Both the position numbers and the translations under genes were made by a program. A DNA stretch of 64,000 nt from UBA974 sp002292405. GTDB taxonomy: Bacteria > Bacteroidota > Bacteroidia > Flavobacteriales_D > Sanyastnellaceae. How positions within the stretch are numbered: the stretch's first letter is position 1; every line of letters starts with the position of its first letter. The stretch is from contig CALTBR010000003.1 of NCBI GenBank assembly GCA_943842425.1, forward strand, positions 124,001 through 188,000, given 5' to 3'. Below the pieces are notes generated by a model. It was not told the origin of the DNA, ran no database searches, and saw only the letters and a list, made by a program, of their open reading frames with translations. Shown piece after piece: positions 1 through 8,738 of this stretch.

Positions 1-1632
1 GTGACGATCACCCTATGGATGATGCTTCTGCTACGGATAACTGTGGTGAGGTAACGATAGATGTAGTCGATACTACGATTGCTGGCGCTTGTGAAGGTGA
101 TTACATTATCACCCGTGAGTTCACAGCTACTGATGATTGTGGAAACTCTTCATCTGCTACACAGATCATTACTATTATAGATACTACTGCTCCAGTACTT
201 ACTATCCCATCTGATTACACAGCTGAATGCAGTGACGATCACCCTATGGATGATGCTTCTGCTACGGATAACTGTGGTGAGGTAACGATAGATGTAGTCG
301 ATACTACGATTGCTGGCGCTTGTGACTGGTGATTACACTATAACACGTGTCTTCACAGCTACTGATGATTGTGGAAACTCTACTTCCGCCACTCAGACGA
401 TCACGATTATCGACACTACTGCTCCAGTACTTACTATCCCATCTGATTACACAGCTGAGTGCAGTGACGATCACCCTATGGATGATGCTTCTGCTACGGA
501 TAACTGTGGTGAGGTAACGATAGATGTAGTCGATACTACGATTGCTGGCGCTTGTGAAGGTGATTACACAATTTCTCGTTTATTCACAGCTACCGATGAT
601 TGTGGAAACTCTTCATCTGCTACACAGATCATTACTATTATAGATACTACTGCTCCAGTACTTACTATCCCATCTGATTACACAGCTGAGTGCAGTGACG
701 ATCACCCTATGGATGATGCTAGCGCATCAGACAGCTGTGGTGAAGTAATTATCTCAGTTGAGGCTACTATTACTCCTGGTTCCTGTACTGGCGATTACAC
801 TATAACACGTGTCTTCACAGCTACTGACGACTGTGGTAACGCTACTTCCGCCACTCAGACGATCACGATTATCGACACTACTGCTCCTGTTCTAACTATC
901 CCATCTGATTACACAGCTGAGTGCAGTGACGATCACCCTATGGATGATGCTTCTGCTACGGATAACTGTGGTGAGGTAACGATAGATGTAGTCGATACTA
1001 CGATTGCTGGCGCTTGTGAAGGTGATTACACAATTTCTCGTTTATTCACAGCTACTGATGATTGTGGAAACTCTACTTCAGCGACTCAGACGATCACGAT
1101 TATCGACACTACTGCTCCTGTTCTAACTATCCCATCTGATTACACAGCTGAGTGCAGTGACGATCACCCTATGGATGATGCTTCTGCTACGGATAACTGT
1201 GGTGAGGTAACGATAGATGTAGTCGATACTACGATTGCTGGCGCTTGTGAAGGTGATTACACAATTTCTCGTTTATTCACAGCTACCGATGATTGTGGAA
1301 ACTCTACTTCCGCCACTCAGACGATCACGATTATCGACACTACTGCTCCAGTACTTACTATCCCATCTGATTACACAGCTGAGTGCAGTGACAATCACCC
1401 TATGGATGATGCTTCTGCTACGGATAACTGTGGAAATGTTGAGATTACTTTAAACGAATACTCAATTGCAGGAAATGCGGATGGTAATTACATTATAACA
1501 CGCGTATTCACAGCTACTGATGATTGTGGAAACTTTGCTTCCGCTACACAGACTATTACTGTAGCTGATACAACAGCTCCAGATATCACACCTCCAGCTG
1601 ATTACACAATGGAGTGTGGTTCGGAGATTATA
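1..1632 (+). repeat. Tandem 231-bp coding repeat (HYR-like units)
   Basis: The anchor 'ATGGATGATGCT' recurs at 15, 246, 478, 709, 940, 1171 and 1402. That gives a 231-bp period, with 232 at the one interval holding the frameshift. A more diverged unit follows at about 1560-1790. Several copies are almost identical at the nucleotide level, including third codon positions. This points to recent duplication or gene conversion rather than old repeats held by selection alone. Confidence 0.9.
3..332 (+). CDS. Giant HYR-repeat secreted protein, upstream fragment (partial, frameshifted)
   Basis: This open frame runs in from the left edge and stops at a TGA at 330-332. It encodes the same 77-residue repeat as the next 1.5 kb: a hydrophobic strand starting 'TAPVLTIPSDYTAEC', then 'MDDASATDNCGEV', then 'FTATDDCGNS'. 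This looks like a HYR-type immunoglobulin fold, a module found in extracellular adhesion proteins. The first ATG in frame (15) lies inside a repeat, so the true start is outside the window. Compared with the other copies there is one extra G at about 324 (TGTGACTGGTGAT where TGTACTGGTGAT or TGTGAAGGTGAT is expected). Removing it joins this frame to the one that continues to 5340. I read both pieces as one gene broken by a frameshift or a repeat-assembly error. Confidence 0.75.
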   Translation, partial: DDHPMDDASATDNCGEVTIDVVDTTIAGACEGDYIITREFTATDDCGNSSSATQIITIIDTTAPVLTIPSDYTAECSDDHPMDDASATDNCGEVTIDVVDTTIAGACDW

Positions 1633-4600
1633 CTTGATGACGCTTCTGTTACAGATAACTGTAGCGAAGTTACAATGACAGTTACTAGTGTAACTGTTAA
1701 TGGTATTTGTGGTGTTAATTATAATTTGCTAAGAACTTTTACAGCTACCGATGAAGCGGGTAATGCATCATCTGTAACTCAAGTAATTAGTGTTTTAGAT
1801 ACTACAGGACCTGTGTTTACTTATGTGGAAGGCGGTGAAGCTTTAACACTTAATGAATCTGATGGTGATGTGTTGAATAATGATCCGATTGTACTTATTG
1901 TAGATGGTTGTGACAACTCACCTTTATGGAGTTATGAAGATGTCGTTCTCGAAATAGATGGACCTACTACTACAATTCAGAGAACTTTCACAGCTGTGGA
2001 TGATTGTGGCAATTCATCTACGTTTGTTCAGATAATTGTCTTCACAGAAAATGTAGAAGGTTGTACCGATGAAAATGCGTGTAACTATAATCCTTCCGCT
2101 AACAGTGATGATGACTCTTGTTTATATCCACTCTTCGCATATGACTGTGATGGAAGCTGTTTAAATGACGATAATGGTAATGGAATATGTGATGAGTTAG
2201 AGATATCAGGTTGTATGGATATTACTAACCCTGGATACAATCCATTAGCTAACATTAATGATGATGGTTCTTGTCTAGCTGGAGGCTGTGTTCTTCCATT
2301 TGCTTGTAACTACGATGTAGATGCAGAGTATATGATTGAGGGTGCTTGTGAATTCTCAAGTTGTGCGGGTTGTACAAATCCGTCAGCATGTAACTATGAT
2401 TCTATCTTAAGTATTGATGACGGAAGTTGTTATTATGCGGATTATGCTTATGATTGTGATGGAAACTGTTTAAATGACGATAATGGTAACGGAATATGTG
2501 ATGAGTTAGAGATATTAGGTTGTATGGATATTACTAACCCTGGATACAATCCATTAGCTAACACTGATGATGGTTCTTGTCTAGTTGGAGGCTGTGTTCT
2601 TCCATTTGCTTGTAACTACGATGTAGATGCAGAGTATATGATTGAGGGTGCTTGTGAATTCTCAAGTTGTGCGGGTTGTACAAATCCGTCAGCATGTAAC
2701 TATGATTCTATCTTAAGTATTGATGACGGAAGTTGTTATTATGCGGATTATGCTTATGATTGTGATGGAAACTGTTTAAATGACGATAATGGTAACGGAA
2801 TATGTGATGAGTTAGAGATATCAGGTTGTATGGATATTACTAACCCTGGATACAATCCATTAGCTAACACTGATGATGGTTCTTGTCTAGTTGGAGGCTG
2901 TGTTCTTCCATTTGCTTGTAACTACGATGTAGATGCAGAGTATATGATTGAGGGTGCTTGTGAATTCTCAAGTTGTGCGGGTTGTACAAATCCGTCAGCA
3001 TGTAACTATGATTCTATCTTAAGTATTGATGACGGAAGTTGTTATTATGCGGATTATGCTTATGATTGTGATGGAAACTGTTTAAATGACGATAATGGTA
3101 ACGGAATATGTGATGAGTTAGAGATATCAGGTTGTATGGATATTACTAACCCTGGATACAATCCATTAGCTAACACTGATGATGGTTCTTGTCTAGTTGG
3201 AGGCTGTGTTCTTCCATTTGCTTGTAACTACGATGTAGATGCAGAGTATATGATTGAGGGTGCTTGTGAATTCTCAAGTTGTGCGGGTTGTACAAATCCG
3301 TCAGCATGTAACTATGATTCTATCTTAAGTATTGATGACGGAAGTTGTTATTATTCGGTTTATCCTTATGATTGTGATGGAAACTGTTTAAATGACGATA
3401 ATGGTAACGGAATATGTGATGAGTTAGAGATATTAGGTTGTATGGATATTACTAACCCTGGATACAATCCATTAGCTAACACTGATGACGGATCTTGTTT
3501 AGTAGCCGGGTGTCTAATTCCATTTGCTTGTAACTACGATCCAAATGCTGATTACTTATTAGTTGAGCTTTGTGACTTCACAACATGTGTAGGCTGTATG
3601 GACGAGACATCTTGTACCTACGATCCTTCAGCAACAATAAGTGCTCCTGGCGATTGTACTTATCCAGTAAATCAGTTTGTTGACTGTGATGGATTTTGTA
3701 ATAATGATATTGATGGTGATGGCATTTGTGATGAATTAGAGGTATTTGGATGTACTGACATCGCTGCAAGTAACTATAACCCTAACGCTACTGAAGATGA
3801 TGGTTCTTGTATCGTTCAGGTAGGAGGTTGTTCTCTGCCATTTGCTTGTAACTACGATCCACTTGTGGATTTCTATATACCAGGATCTTGTGATTTCTCT
3901 TGTTTATTTGGAATGCCTGGTGGTGAAGCTTGTGCTGACCCTCTAGCATGTAATTACGGAGATTTAGCTGCTTGTAATTACTTTGATGCAAATGGTAATT
4001 TATGCGCAACACTAGGATGTATGAATGAAGTAGCTTGTAATTACAATCCAGATGCAGAGTTACAGGATTCATGTGACTACACTTCATGTATAATTTATGG
4101 TTGTACGAATGATGTCGCTTGCAACTATGATTCTATAGCTACAACAGATAATGGTTCATGTGTATACGACACCTGTTATGGATGTACAGATAATCTTGCA
4201 AGTAACTTCGATCCAGCTGCAACTTTAGATAATAGCAATTGTCTTTACGATGTGTTGGGATGTATGAATATGATGTCTTGCAACTATGATCCAAATGCTA
4301 CTGTAAGTGATGGTAATTGTGATTTAGTTTCTTGCTATGGATGTATGATTAATACAGCATGTAACTATGATGTCGATGTTACTATACCTGATGGCACATG
4401 TGAATTTGCTAATGCTGGTCATGATTGTGCTGGCGACTGTTTAGCTGATTCTGATTCTGATGGAATTTGTAATGAGAACGAAGTAGTTGGATGTACTATT
4501 TCAACAGCATCTAATTATAATCCAGCTGCGACGGATGATGATGGCTCTTGCCTATACCCATCATTTGGATGTACTACTGATACTGCTTGTAACTTTGACT

Positions 4601-5340
4601 GGCAAGCTTCATTTGATGATGGAACATGTGATTTCACTACCTGCTCTGGGTGTATTGCACCTTCAGCATGTAACTACGATTCAGTGGCTACTTTAAGCGA
4701 TGGCTCATGTGTTTTCGCTGATGCTTCGGGTCTCTGTCCTACCTTATGTGATTCAGATGTTGACGGCGATGGTATATGCGATGCAGATGAAGTTCCAGGA
4801 TGTATCTATGAGAAAGCGTTGAACTTCGATGCTTTTGCAACTGATGACGATGGCTCTTGTATATTCTTCGGATGTTTAAGCGATGAGTACAATAACTACA
4901 ACAAGTATGCAAATACAAATAGTAATGACTGTACTAATACACCGATGAATGCAGACTTTAATTCAGATGGTATCGTTCAACTAGAGGATTTATTAGAGTT
5001 CTTAATATCATACGGACAAGCTGGACCTAACTGGTCTATTGGTTGGGTCGATGAGGCTTGTGGAGTTGTTCCTGACGCTCTTGCTGAGGTATTCGATGCA
5101 AATGCAAATGGTTGTACTTATCCAACAGCATCTAACTACGATCCTGAGGCTACTATGGATTTAGGTAACTGTGTGTTCACAGGTTGTACAGATAGTGAAG
5201 CTCTGAACTACAATCACCTTGCTAACATGGAGGATTCAAGTTGTACGTACCAAGTGTGTCCAGATTTCAATGGTGATGGAGTTGTTCAAACTTTAGACCT
5301 ATTAGACTTCCTATTGGTATGGGGAACTGAATATGAGTAA
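310..5340 (+). CDS. Giant cysteine-rich repeat protein with HYR-like repeats and C-terminal EF-hand/dockerin-like motifs
   Basis: The TTG at 310 is only the first possible start in this frame; the reading frame really continues from the upstream fragment. Residues 1 to about 490 are HYR-like 77-residue repeats. A diverged HYR-like pair follows to about residue 575. From there to about 1640 are some 30 short cysteine modules of the form GC-x(3-4)-A-CNY-(N/D)-P-x-A-x-DDGSC, broken by calcium-loop-like segments (DCDGNCLNDDNGNGICDE). Two dockerin-like EF-hand motifs lie near the C-terminus (DFNSDGIVQLEDLLEFL and DFNGDGVVQTLDLLDFL). No classical type IX sorting domain is visible. The dense paired cysteines and acidic loops suggest a disulfide-stabilised, calcium-binding cell-surface or secreted adhesin. 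That role is inference from domain types. No catalytic domain is seen. Confidence 0.8.
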   Translation: MLALVTGDYTITRVFTATDDCGNSTSATQTITIIDTTAPVLTIPSDYTAECSDDHPMDDASATDNCGEVTIDVVDTTIAGACEGDYTISRLFTATDDCGNSSSATQIITIIDTTAPVLTIPSDYTAECSDDHPMDDASASDSCGEVIISVEATITPGSCTGDYTITRVFTATDDCGNATSATQTITIIDTTAPVLTIPSDYTAECSDDHPMDDASATDNCGEVTIDVVDTTIAGACEGDYTISRLFTATDDCGNSTSATQTITIIDTTAPVLTIPSDYTAECSDDHPMDDASATDNCGEVTIDVVDTTIAGACEGDYTISRLFTATDDCGNSTSATQTITIIDTTAPVLTIPSDYTAECSDNHPMDDASATDNCGNVEITLNEYSIAGNADGNYIITRVFTATDDCGNFASATQTITVADTTAPDITPPADYTMECGSEIILDDASVTDNCSEVTMTVTSVTVNGICGVNYNLLRTFTATDEAGNASSVTQVISVLDTTGPVFTYVEGGEALTLNESDGDVLNNDPIVLIVDGCDNSPLWSYEDVVLEIDGPTTTIQRTFTAVDDCGNSSTFVQIIVFTENVEGCTDENACNYNPSANSDDDSCLYPLFAYDCDGSCLNDDNGNGICDELEISGCMDITNPGYNPLANINDDGSCLAGGCVLPFACNYDVDAEYMIEGACEFSSCAGCTNPSACNYDSILSIDDGSCYYADYAYDCDGNCLNDDNGNGICDELEILGCMDITNPGYNPLANTDDGSCLVGGCVLPFACNYDVDAEYMIEGACEFSSCAGCTNPSACNYDSILSIDDGSCYYADYAYDCDGNCLNDDNGNGICDELEISGCMDITNPGYNPLANTDDGSCLVGGCVLPFACNYDVDAEYMIEGACEFSSCAGCTNPSACNYDSILSIDDGSCYYADYAYDCDGNCLNDDNGNGICDELEISGCMDITNPGYNPLANTDDGSCLVGGCVLPFACNYDVDAEYMIEGACEFSSCAGCTNPSACNYDSILSIDDGSCYYSVYPYDCDGNCLNDDNGNGICDELEILGCMDITNPGYNPLANTDDGSCLVAGCLIPFACNYDPNADYLLVELCDFTTCVGCMDETSCTYDPSATISAPGDCTYPVNQFVDCDGFCNNDIDGDGICDELEVFGCTDIAASNYNPNATEDDGSCIVQVGGCSLPFACNYDPLVDFYIPGSCDFSCLFGMPGGEACADPLACNYGDLAACNYFDANGNLCATLGCMNEVACNYNPDAELQDSCDYTSCIIYGCTNDVACNYDSIATTDNGSCVYDTCYGCTDNLASNFDPAATLDNSNCLYDVLGCMNMMSCNYDPNATVSDGNCDLVSCYGCMINTACNYDVDVTIPDGTCEFANAGHDCAGDCLADSDSDGICNENEVVGCTISTASNYNPAATDDDGSCLYPSFGCTTDTACNFDWQASFDDGTCDFTTCSGCIAPSACNYDSVATLSDGSCVFADASGLCPTLCDSDVDGDGICDADEVPGCIYEKALNFDAFATDDDGSCIFFGCLSDEYNNYNKYANTNSNDCTNTPMNADFNSDGIVQLEDLLEFLISYGQAGPNWSIGWVDEACGVVPDALAEVFDANANGCTYPTASNYDPEATMDLGNCVFTGCTDSEALNYNHLANMEDSSCTYQVCPDFNGDGVVQTLDLLDFLLVWGTEYE
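2140..3496 (+). repeat. Tandem 306-bp coding repeat (cysteine-rich units)
   Basis: The anchor 'TTGTATGGATATTACTAACC' occurs at 2211, 2520, 2826, 3132 and 3438. The spacings are 309, 306, 306 and 306 bp, so there are four full copies and a partial fifth. Each unit encodes 102 residues: three cysteine modules (GCMDITNPGYN.., GCVLPFACNYD.., GCTNPSACNYD..) and one calcium-loop-like segment. Copies two to four are nearly base-identical. Downstream modules are of the same type but strongly diverged, so this block expanded recently. Confidence 0.9.
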
Positions 5341-5401
5341 TAAAACAGCTTCTTGGTTGAGATGGAATTGATATCAAGTAGTTGTTCATTATAATAAGAG
5401 A

Positions 5402-5430
5402 GGGTTGGTCAAATTGACTGACCCTTTTTT
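5402..5430 (+). terminator. Intrinsic terminator of the repeat-protein gene
   Basis: GGGTTGGTCA (5402-5411), loop AAT, TGACTGACCC (5415-5424) forms a 10-bp stem with two G-T wobbles and is followed by six T. It sits about 60 bases after the stop codon at 5340. Confidence 0.8.
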
Positions 5431-5503
5431 AATTTCAAAAATTTTTCAAATGTTGCTTTAAAGACTGCTTCAAGGTGTTATTTTTACAAAAAAAAATCAG
5501 ATT

Positions 5504-6721
5504 ATGAATCGTATTGTACATGTAGTTGTCTATTTAATGTTTGTGAACTTTTTGAGCATTTTATCTGGGAGTGTGAATGGCCAAGTGGAAGTTGTGAATG
5601 CTGTGTGGGTGATGAACGAGGGTGGATCTATGGAAACCCCATCGGTGGGGGTTTATGATCCAATGGAGGCGACGTTTACTCAGGTGATGGCATTTGAAGA
5701 GGCGGAATTTACCACTGACGTGATAATAGCTGATGGAGCGGCATTCGCGGCAGCAGATAATATGATCTATAGATTCGATTTAGACACATACGAAGTTGAA
5801 GCATCTGTTGAAATGGATGGGGTACGCAAGCTTGCATACTATGACGGATTGATATATGCAACGAGAGGTGAATATGATTCTGAAACGTGGGGTTCCGTTG
5901 AGTTTGAATCGTACTTCGTTTGGTTTAATGCAGAAACATTATTGTGGGAAGGAGAGCTGCCTGCAACAGAAGGTGTTGGGTTTGATTCTGAGGACTTAGT
6001 GATTAAAAATGGCGTAGCATACATTGCGATTAACAACGGTTTTACCTGGGGAGATGAAGTGGGGTTGTTAGGTGTTTATGACATAGAGTCCGGAGAGTAT
6101 ACAGAGCACGATTTAGGGGAAGAAGGAAAGAATACGGTTCATTTGAGGGTGACTGAGAACGAGGTTCTAATGGTAAATAATACGGATTGGTCTGCGACGA
6201 GTCTTTCCCGTGTTGAGTTGCCTTCATTAGGGGCTGCTGAAGCTTTAGTGACAACGGTGGCAGTTTCGGGTGTTGCTTCAGGTTGCAACGCCGCATCCCT
6301 AATAGGTGATGAGCTTGTATTCCAAATCGTAGGGGAGATGGGAATGCGTAAAGCATCCGTTTCAGATCTGACTCCTTCACCTGAGATGTGGGGACCTGCT
6401 ACAGATGTTTATTACAGCATGGAAGTGAGCCCTGTAAACGCGGATGTTTATGCGACTGTTACAAATTTTGTTGATGCAGGTGAAGTCCAAATCTTAGATG
6501 TTACTGGTACTCTAATCTCATCTTTCCAGGCGGGATCGATTCCTGGTGGAATGGCATTCGATGTGAGGACTGTAGTTGGAATGACTCACCTTGATATGTC
6601 TGAGGGGAGAGTAGTAGGTGAGTTTGATTTAATGGGCAGGGTTTGGGCTCAAGGCAACAAAGGCATCAAGATAGAAACAATGTCAGATCAGACCACCCGA
6701 GTTAGTTACGTAGCAGAGTAA
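5504..6721 (+). CDS. Secreted beta-propeller-like protein with a T9SS-like C-terminal tail
   Basis: The 405-residue protein has an N-terminal signal peptide (about residues 1-26, ending '..GSVNGQ'). The body has repeated short strands ('IYRFDLDTYEVEASVEM', 'LLGVYDIESGEYTEHDL') like YncE/DUF5074-type propellers. I do not recognise a specific family. The last 35 residues (VVGEFDLMGRVW...GIKIETM) resemble a type IX secretion C-terminal sorting domain, where 'DLxGR' and 'GIYI' are typical, so export by that route is plausible. It follows the giant repeat gene but has its own spacing and an upstream terminator. Its last 39 bases overlap the 3' end of the convergent prenyltransferase gene. Function unknown. 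Confidence 0.75.
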   Translation: MNRIVHVVVYLMFVNFLSILSGSVNGQVEVVNAVWVMNEGGSMETPSVGVYDPMEATFTQVMAFEEAEFTTDVIIADGAAFAAADNMIYRFDLDTYEVEASVEMDGVRKLAYYDGLIYATRGEYDSETWGSVEFESYFVWFNAETLLWEGELPATEGVGFDSEDLVIKNGVAYIAINNGFTWGDEVGLLGVYDIESGEYTEHDLGEEGKNTVHLRVTENEVLMVNNTDWSATSLSRVELPSLGAAEALVTTVAVSGVASGCNAASLIGDELVFQIVGEMGMRKASVSDLTPSPEMWGPATDVYYSMEVSPVNADVYATVTNFVDAGEVQILDVTGTLISSFQAGSIPGGMAFDVRTVVGMTHLDMSEGRVVGEFDLMGRVWAQGNKGIKIETMSDQTTRVSYVAE

Positions 6722-7597
6722 AAGACCTGCCGCAAGAAGAAGTTTAAGCCATGCAGACACCTGTGTGGGTTTCTTTTTCCATGTGAAATATGCGATACTG
6801 AGTGTAACGCCTGTGAATAAGCCTATTGTCACATTGAGTCCCGAGTTTATATTTATCCATCCTGCACTGAATATTAGTATGGCAACAAGTGCTGTAATTA
6901 GGCGCCAACTCGCTTGAGGACTGTAGGCAATCGGGAAGGTGAGGTGGCCGGCCTTTTTATCTCCATCTATATCTTCGATGTCTTTTGCCAATTCACGTGC
7001 GAAGACGATAATAAAAGTTAGTCCAAGTAATGCCCCAAATTCCCAAATAAACATGGAGAGATTCAATAATGCAGTCGTTGATGTGTCGATTTCATCAGCA
7101 TATGAAAATGGAATGACGGAGGATATGGAGGCTGCTACGGCAAAATTTCCGATAAGGACGCGACCTTTAAGTTTTGTAGAATAGAAAAATAAAACAAAAC
7201 TAATGGCAATAGCTATAACAAGGGGGATGTAGTTCCCTATTTTCCAGGTCAATGAAGCCGCAAGAACGATTCCGACAGCTGTGAGTGTCCAATGGCTTAC
7301 GAGCGCAATTCTTCTTTTTAGAACTCGACCGACTAAAGCTCGCTCTGGCTTGTTAATTCTGTCCTCTTTAATATCGAAGTAATCATTGATAATATTTCCT
7401 CCTGCAGCTATGAAAACTAAGGGAAGTGTAATGAGGCACTCTAACAGCCAATCGCCACCATTTATAAATGCCCCGTGATAACTATATCTGAGAACTACAA
7501 TTGCGATGGCAATAATGATAAGGTTAAGGGGCCTTATAACTCTAAACCAAGCGTAAAATGGAGAGGATGTAACAGGATCTTTAACCATGAGTTGCAT
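6683..7597 (-). CDS. UbiA-family prenyltransferase (geranylgeranylglycerol-phosphate synthase-like)
   Basis: This integral membrane prenyltransferase of about 304 residues has both diagnostic aspartate motifs. The first is N-D-x-x-D-x-x-x-D near residues 72-80 (NDYFDIKEDRIN). The second, in the second half, is ELAKDIEDIDGDKKAG. About eight or nine hydrophobic segments follow the UbiA pattern. UbiA enzymes transfer a polyprenyl group to an aromatic or glycerol-phosphate acceptor. Bacteroidota paralogues of this type are usually annotated as geranylgeranylglycerol-phosphate geranylgeranyltransferase, but the acceptor cannot be read from sequence. A TTG at 7600 and ATGs at 7597 and 7588 are possible starts. 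All lie within the last codons of the upstream asparaginase gene, so the two are probably translationally coupled. Confidence 0.85.
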   Translation of the reverse strand: MQLMVKDPVTSSPFYAWFRVIRPLNLIIIAIAIVVLRYSYHGAFINGGDWLLECLITLPLVFIAAGGNIINDYFDIKEDRINKPERALVGRVLKRRIALVSHWTLTAVGIVLAASLTWKIGNYIPLVIAIAISFVLFFYSTKLKGRVLIGNFAVAASISSVIPFSYADEIDTSTTALLNLSMFIWEFGALLGLTFIIVFARELAKDIEDIDGDKKAGHLTFPIAYSPQASWRLITALVAILIFSAGWININSGLNVTIGLFTGVTLSIAYFTWKKKPTQVSAWLKLLLAAGLLLCYVTNSGGLI

Positions 7598-8591
7598 CAA
7601 TTAAATTCTCAGTTTTCGTCGTCGTTAAAGCGTAATTAAACCCAGAGTGGATTGCGTGAGCGCCATGACGCCCTGATTTATCGAGAGCTAAATAGCCAAC
7701 CTGTAGGTTGCTTACGTCCATAGAGTCTATGATTCGCTTCACGGCAGTTTCACATGCCGCCTGGGGATGCAGTCCACCTCTCATAAGTTCTACGACTAAA
7801 AAGCTGCCCACTGTTCTCATAACGGCTTCTCCCAATCCAGTAGCGGTAGCAGCACCGACAGCTCCATCAACAAAAAGTCCAGCTCCTATAATTGGGCTGT
7901 CGCCCACTCTGCCGTGCATCTTATATGCTACGCCACTTGTTGTGCAACCCCCTGAAAGTCGACCTTCTTTGTCTAATGCAAGAATCCCTATTGTATCGTG
8001 ATTCTCAATATTAATGACGGGTTTGTATTCGTATTTCTCCATCCATCTGAGCCATGCCTGACGCGCTTTTTCTGTGAGGAGGTTCGTGCTTTTGAATCCT
8101 GACTCTAAGGCAAACATCTTCGCGCCTTCACCCACGAGCATAACGTGTGGCGTGTTTTCCATTACTTTTCTTGCAACAGAGAGTGGGTACATGATGTCTT
8201 GCATAGCTGCTACAGAACCAGCTCTTCCTGTATGATCCATACAACAGGCGTCAAGCGTCACGATTCCTTCTCTATCGGGCAATCCGCCAATTCCTACAGA
8301 AAGCCCCTCAGCATCTTCTTCAACCAATTTTGCAGCCGCTTCTATCATATCGAGGGCTGTCCCACCTTTTGAGAGTGCGCTAAACCCGGCCATGTTTGCC
8401 TGTATTCCGTGATTCCAAGTGCTCACCATCGTTGCACCTGGTTTATCTAAAGGAGTAATTGTACTTACAGGTTTAGAAATTTCAGCACCTATCATTCGGT
8501 TAATAGCGAATGGAGCAAGACCAAGTACTCCGCCTAATGATGCGAGTTTTCCTATGAAATTCCTTCTATTTGATTTATTTGATTGACTCAT
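7581..8591 (-). CDS. N4-(beta-N-acetylglucosaminyl)-L-asparaginase family Ntn-hydrolase, Tat-exported
   Basis: The 336-residue protein begins with a Tat-like signal (NRRNFIGKLASLGG followed by a hydrophobic stretch), so export is likely. It matches the type-2 asparaginase/aspartylglucosaminidase family. The autocatalytic cleavage site is 'HDTIGILALD', where the Thr becomes the N-terminal nucleophile of the beta chain. Downstream 'GGCTTSG', 'GRVGDSP' and 'GLGEAVMRT' form the substrate pocket. The family cleaves the GlcNAc-Asn bond of glycoasparagine or isoaspartyl links. The start at 8591 is preceded by GGAGG, one of the few strong Shine-Dalgarno-like sequences here. The gene overlaps the UbiA gene downstream. 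Confidence 0.88.
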   Translation of the reverse strand: MSQSNKSNRRNFIGKLASLGGVLGLAPFAINRMIGAEISKPVSTITPLDKPGATMVSTWNHGIQANMAGFSALSKGGTALDMIEAAAKLVEEDAEGLSVGIGGLPDREGIVTLDACCMDHTGRAGSVAAMQDIMYPLSVARKVMENTPHVMLVGEGAKMFALESGFKSTNLLTEKARQAWLRWMEKYEYKPVINIENHDTIGILALDKEGRLSGGCTTSGVAYKMHGRVGDSPIIGAGLFVDGAVGAATATGLGEAVMRTVGSFLVVELMRGGLHPQAACETAVKRIIDSMDVSNLQVGYLALDKSGRHGAHAIHSGFNYALTTTKTENLIDATHG

Positions 8592-8688
8592 GCCTCCAAG
8601 GTAGTTAAAAATTTGATTTGTATTTTAATATTTTAACTATTCTCTAACTGTGATATTTATGAGTCACTTAACCAGTCAATTTTAAACA

Positions 8689-8717
8689 ACAAAGGCCCCC
8701 ATATCGGGGACCTTTGT
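8689..8717 (-). terminator. Intrinsic terminator downstream of dnaK
   Basis: ACAAAGG / CCTTTGT (7 bp) plus CCCC / GGGG (4 bp), separated by one C-A mismatch, with a short loop. In the dnaK direction it starts about 20 bases after the stop codon and is followed by TGTTTAAAATT. It separates dnaK from the asparaginase gene. Confidence 0.65.
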
Positions 8718-8738
8718 AAATTTTAAACGTTGCTAGTT

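Noticed and set aside
1..3500. CRISPR array or satellite DNA
   Set aside because: The repeats are 231 and 306 bp, have no spacers, and stay in one reading frame apart from one base.
3578..4087. Minus-strand ORFs within the repeat gene
   Set aside because: They are shadows of the cysteine repeats in the antisense frame; they have no start context and compositional bias only.
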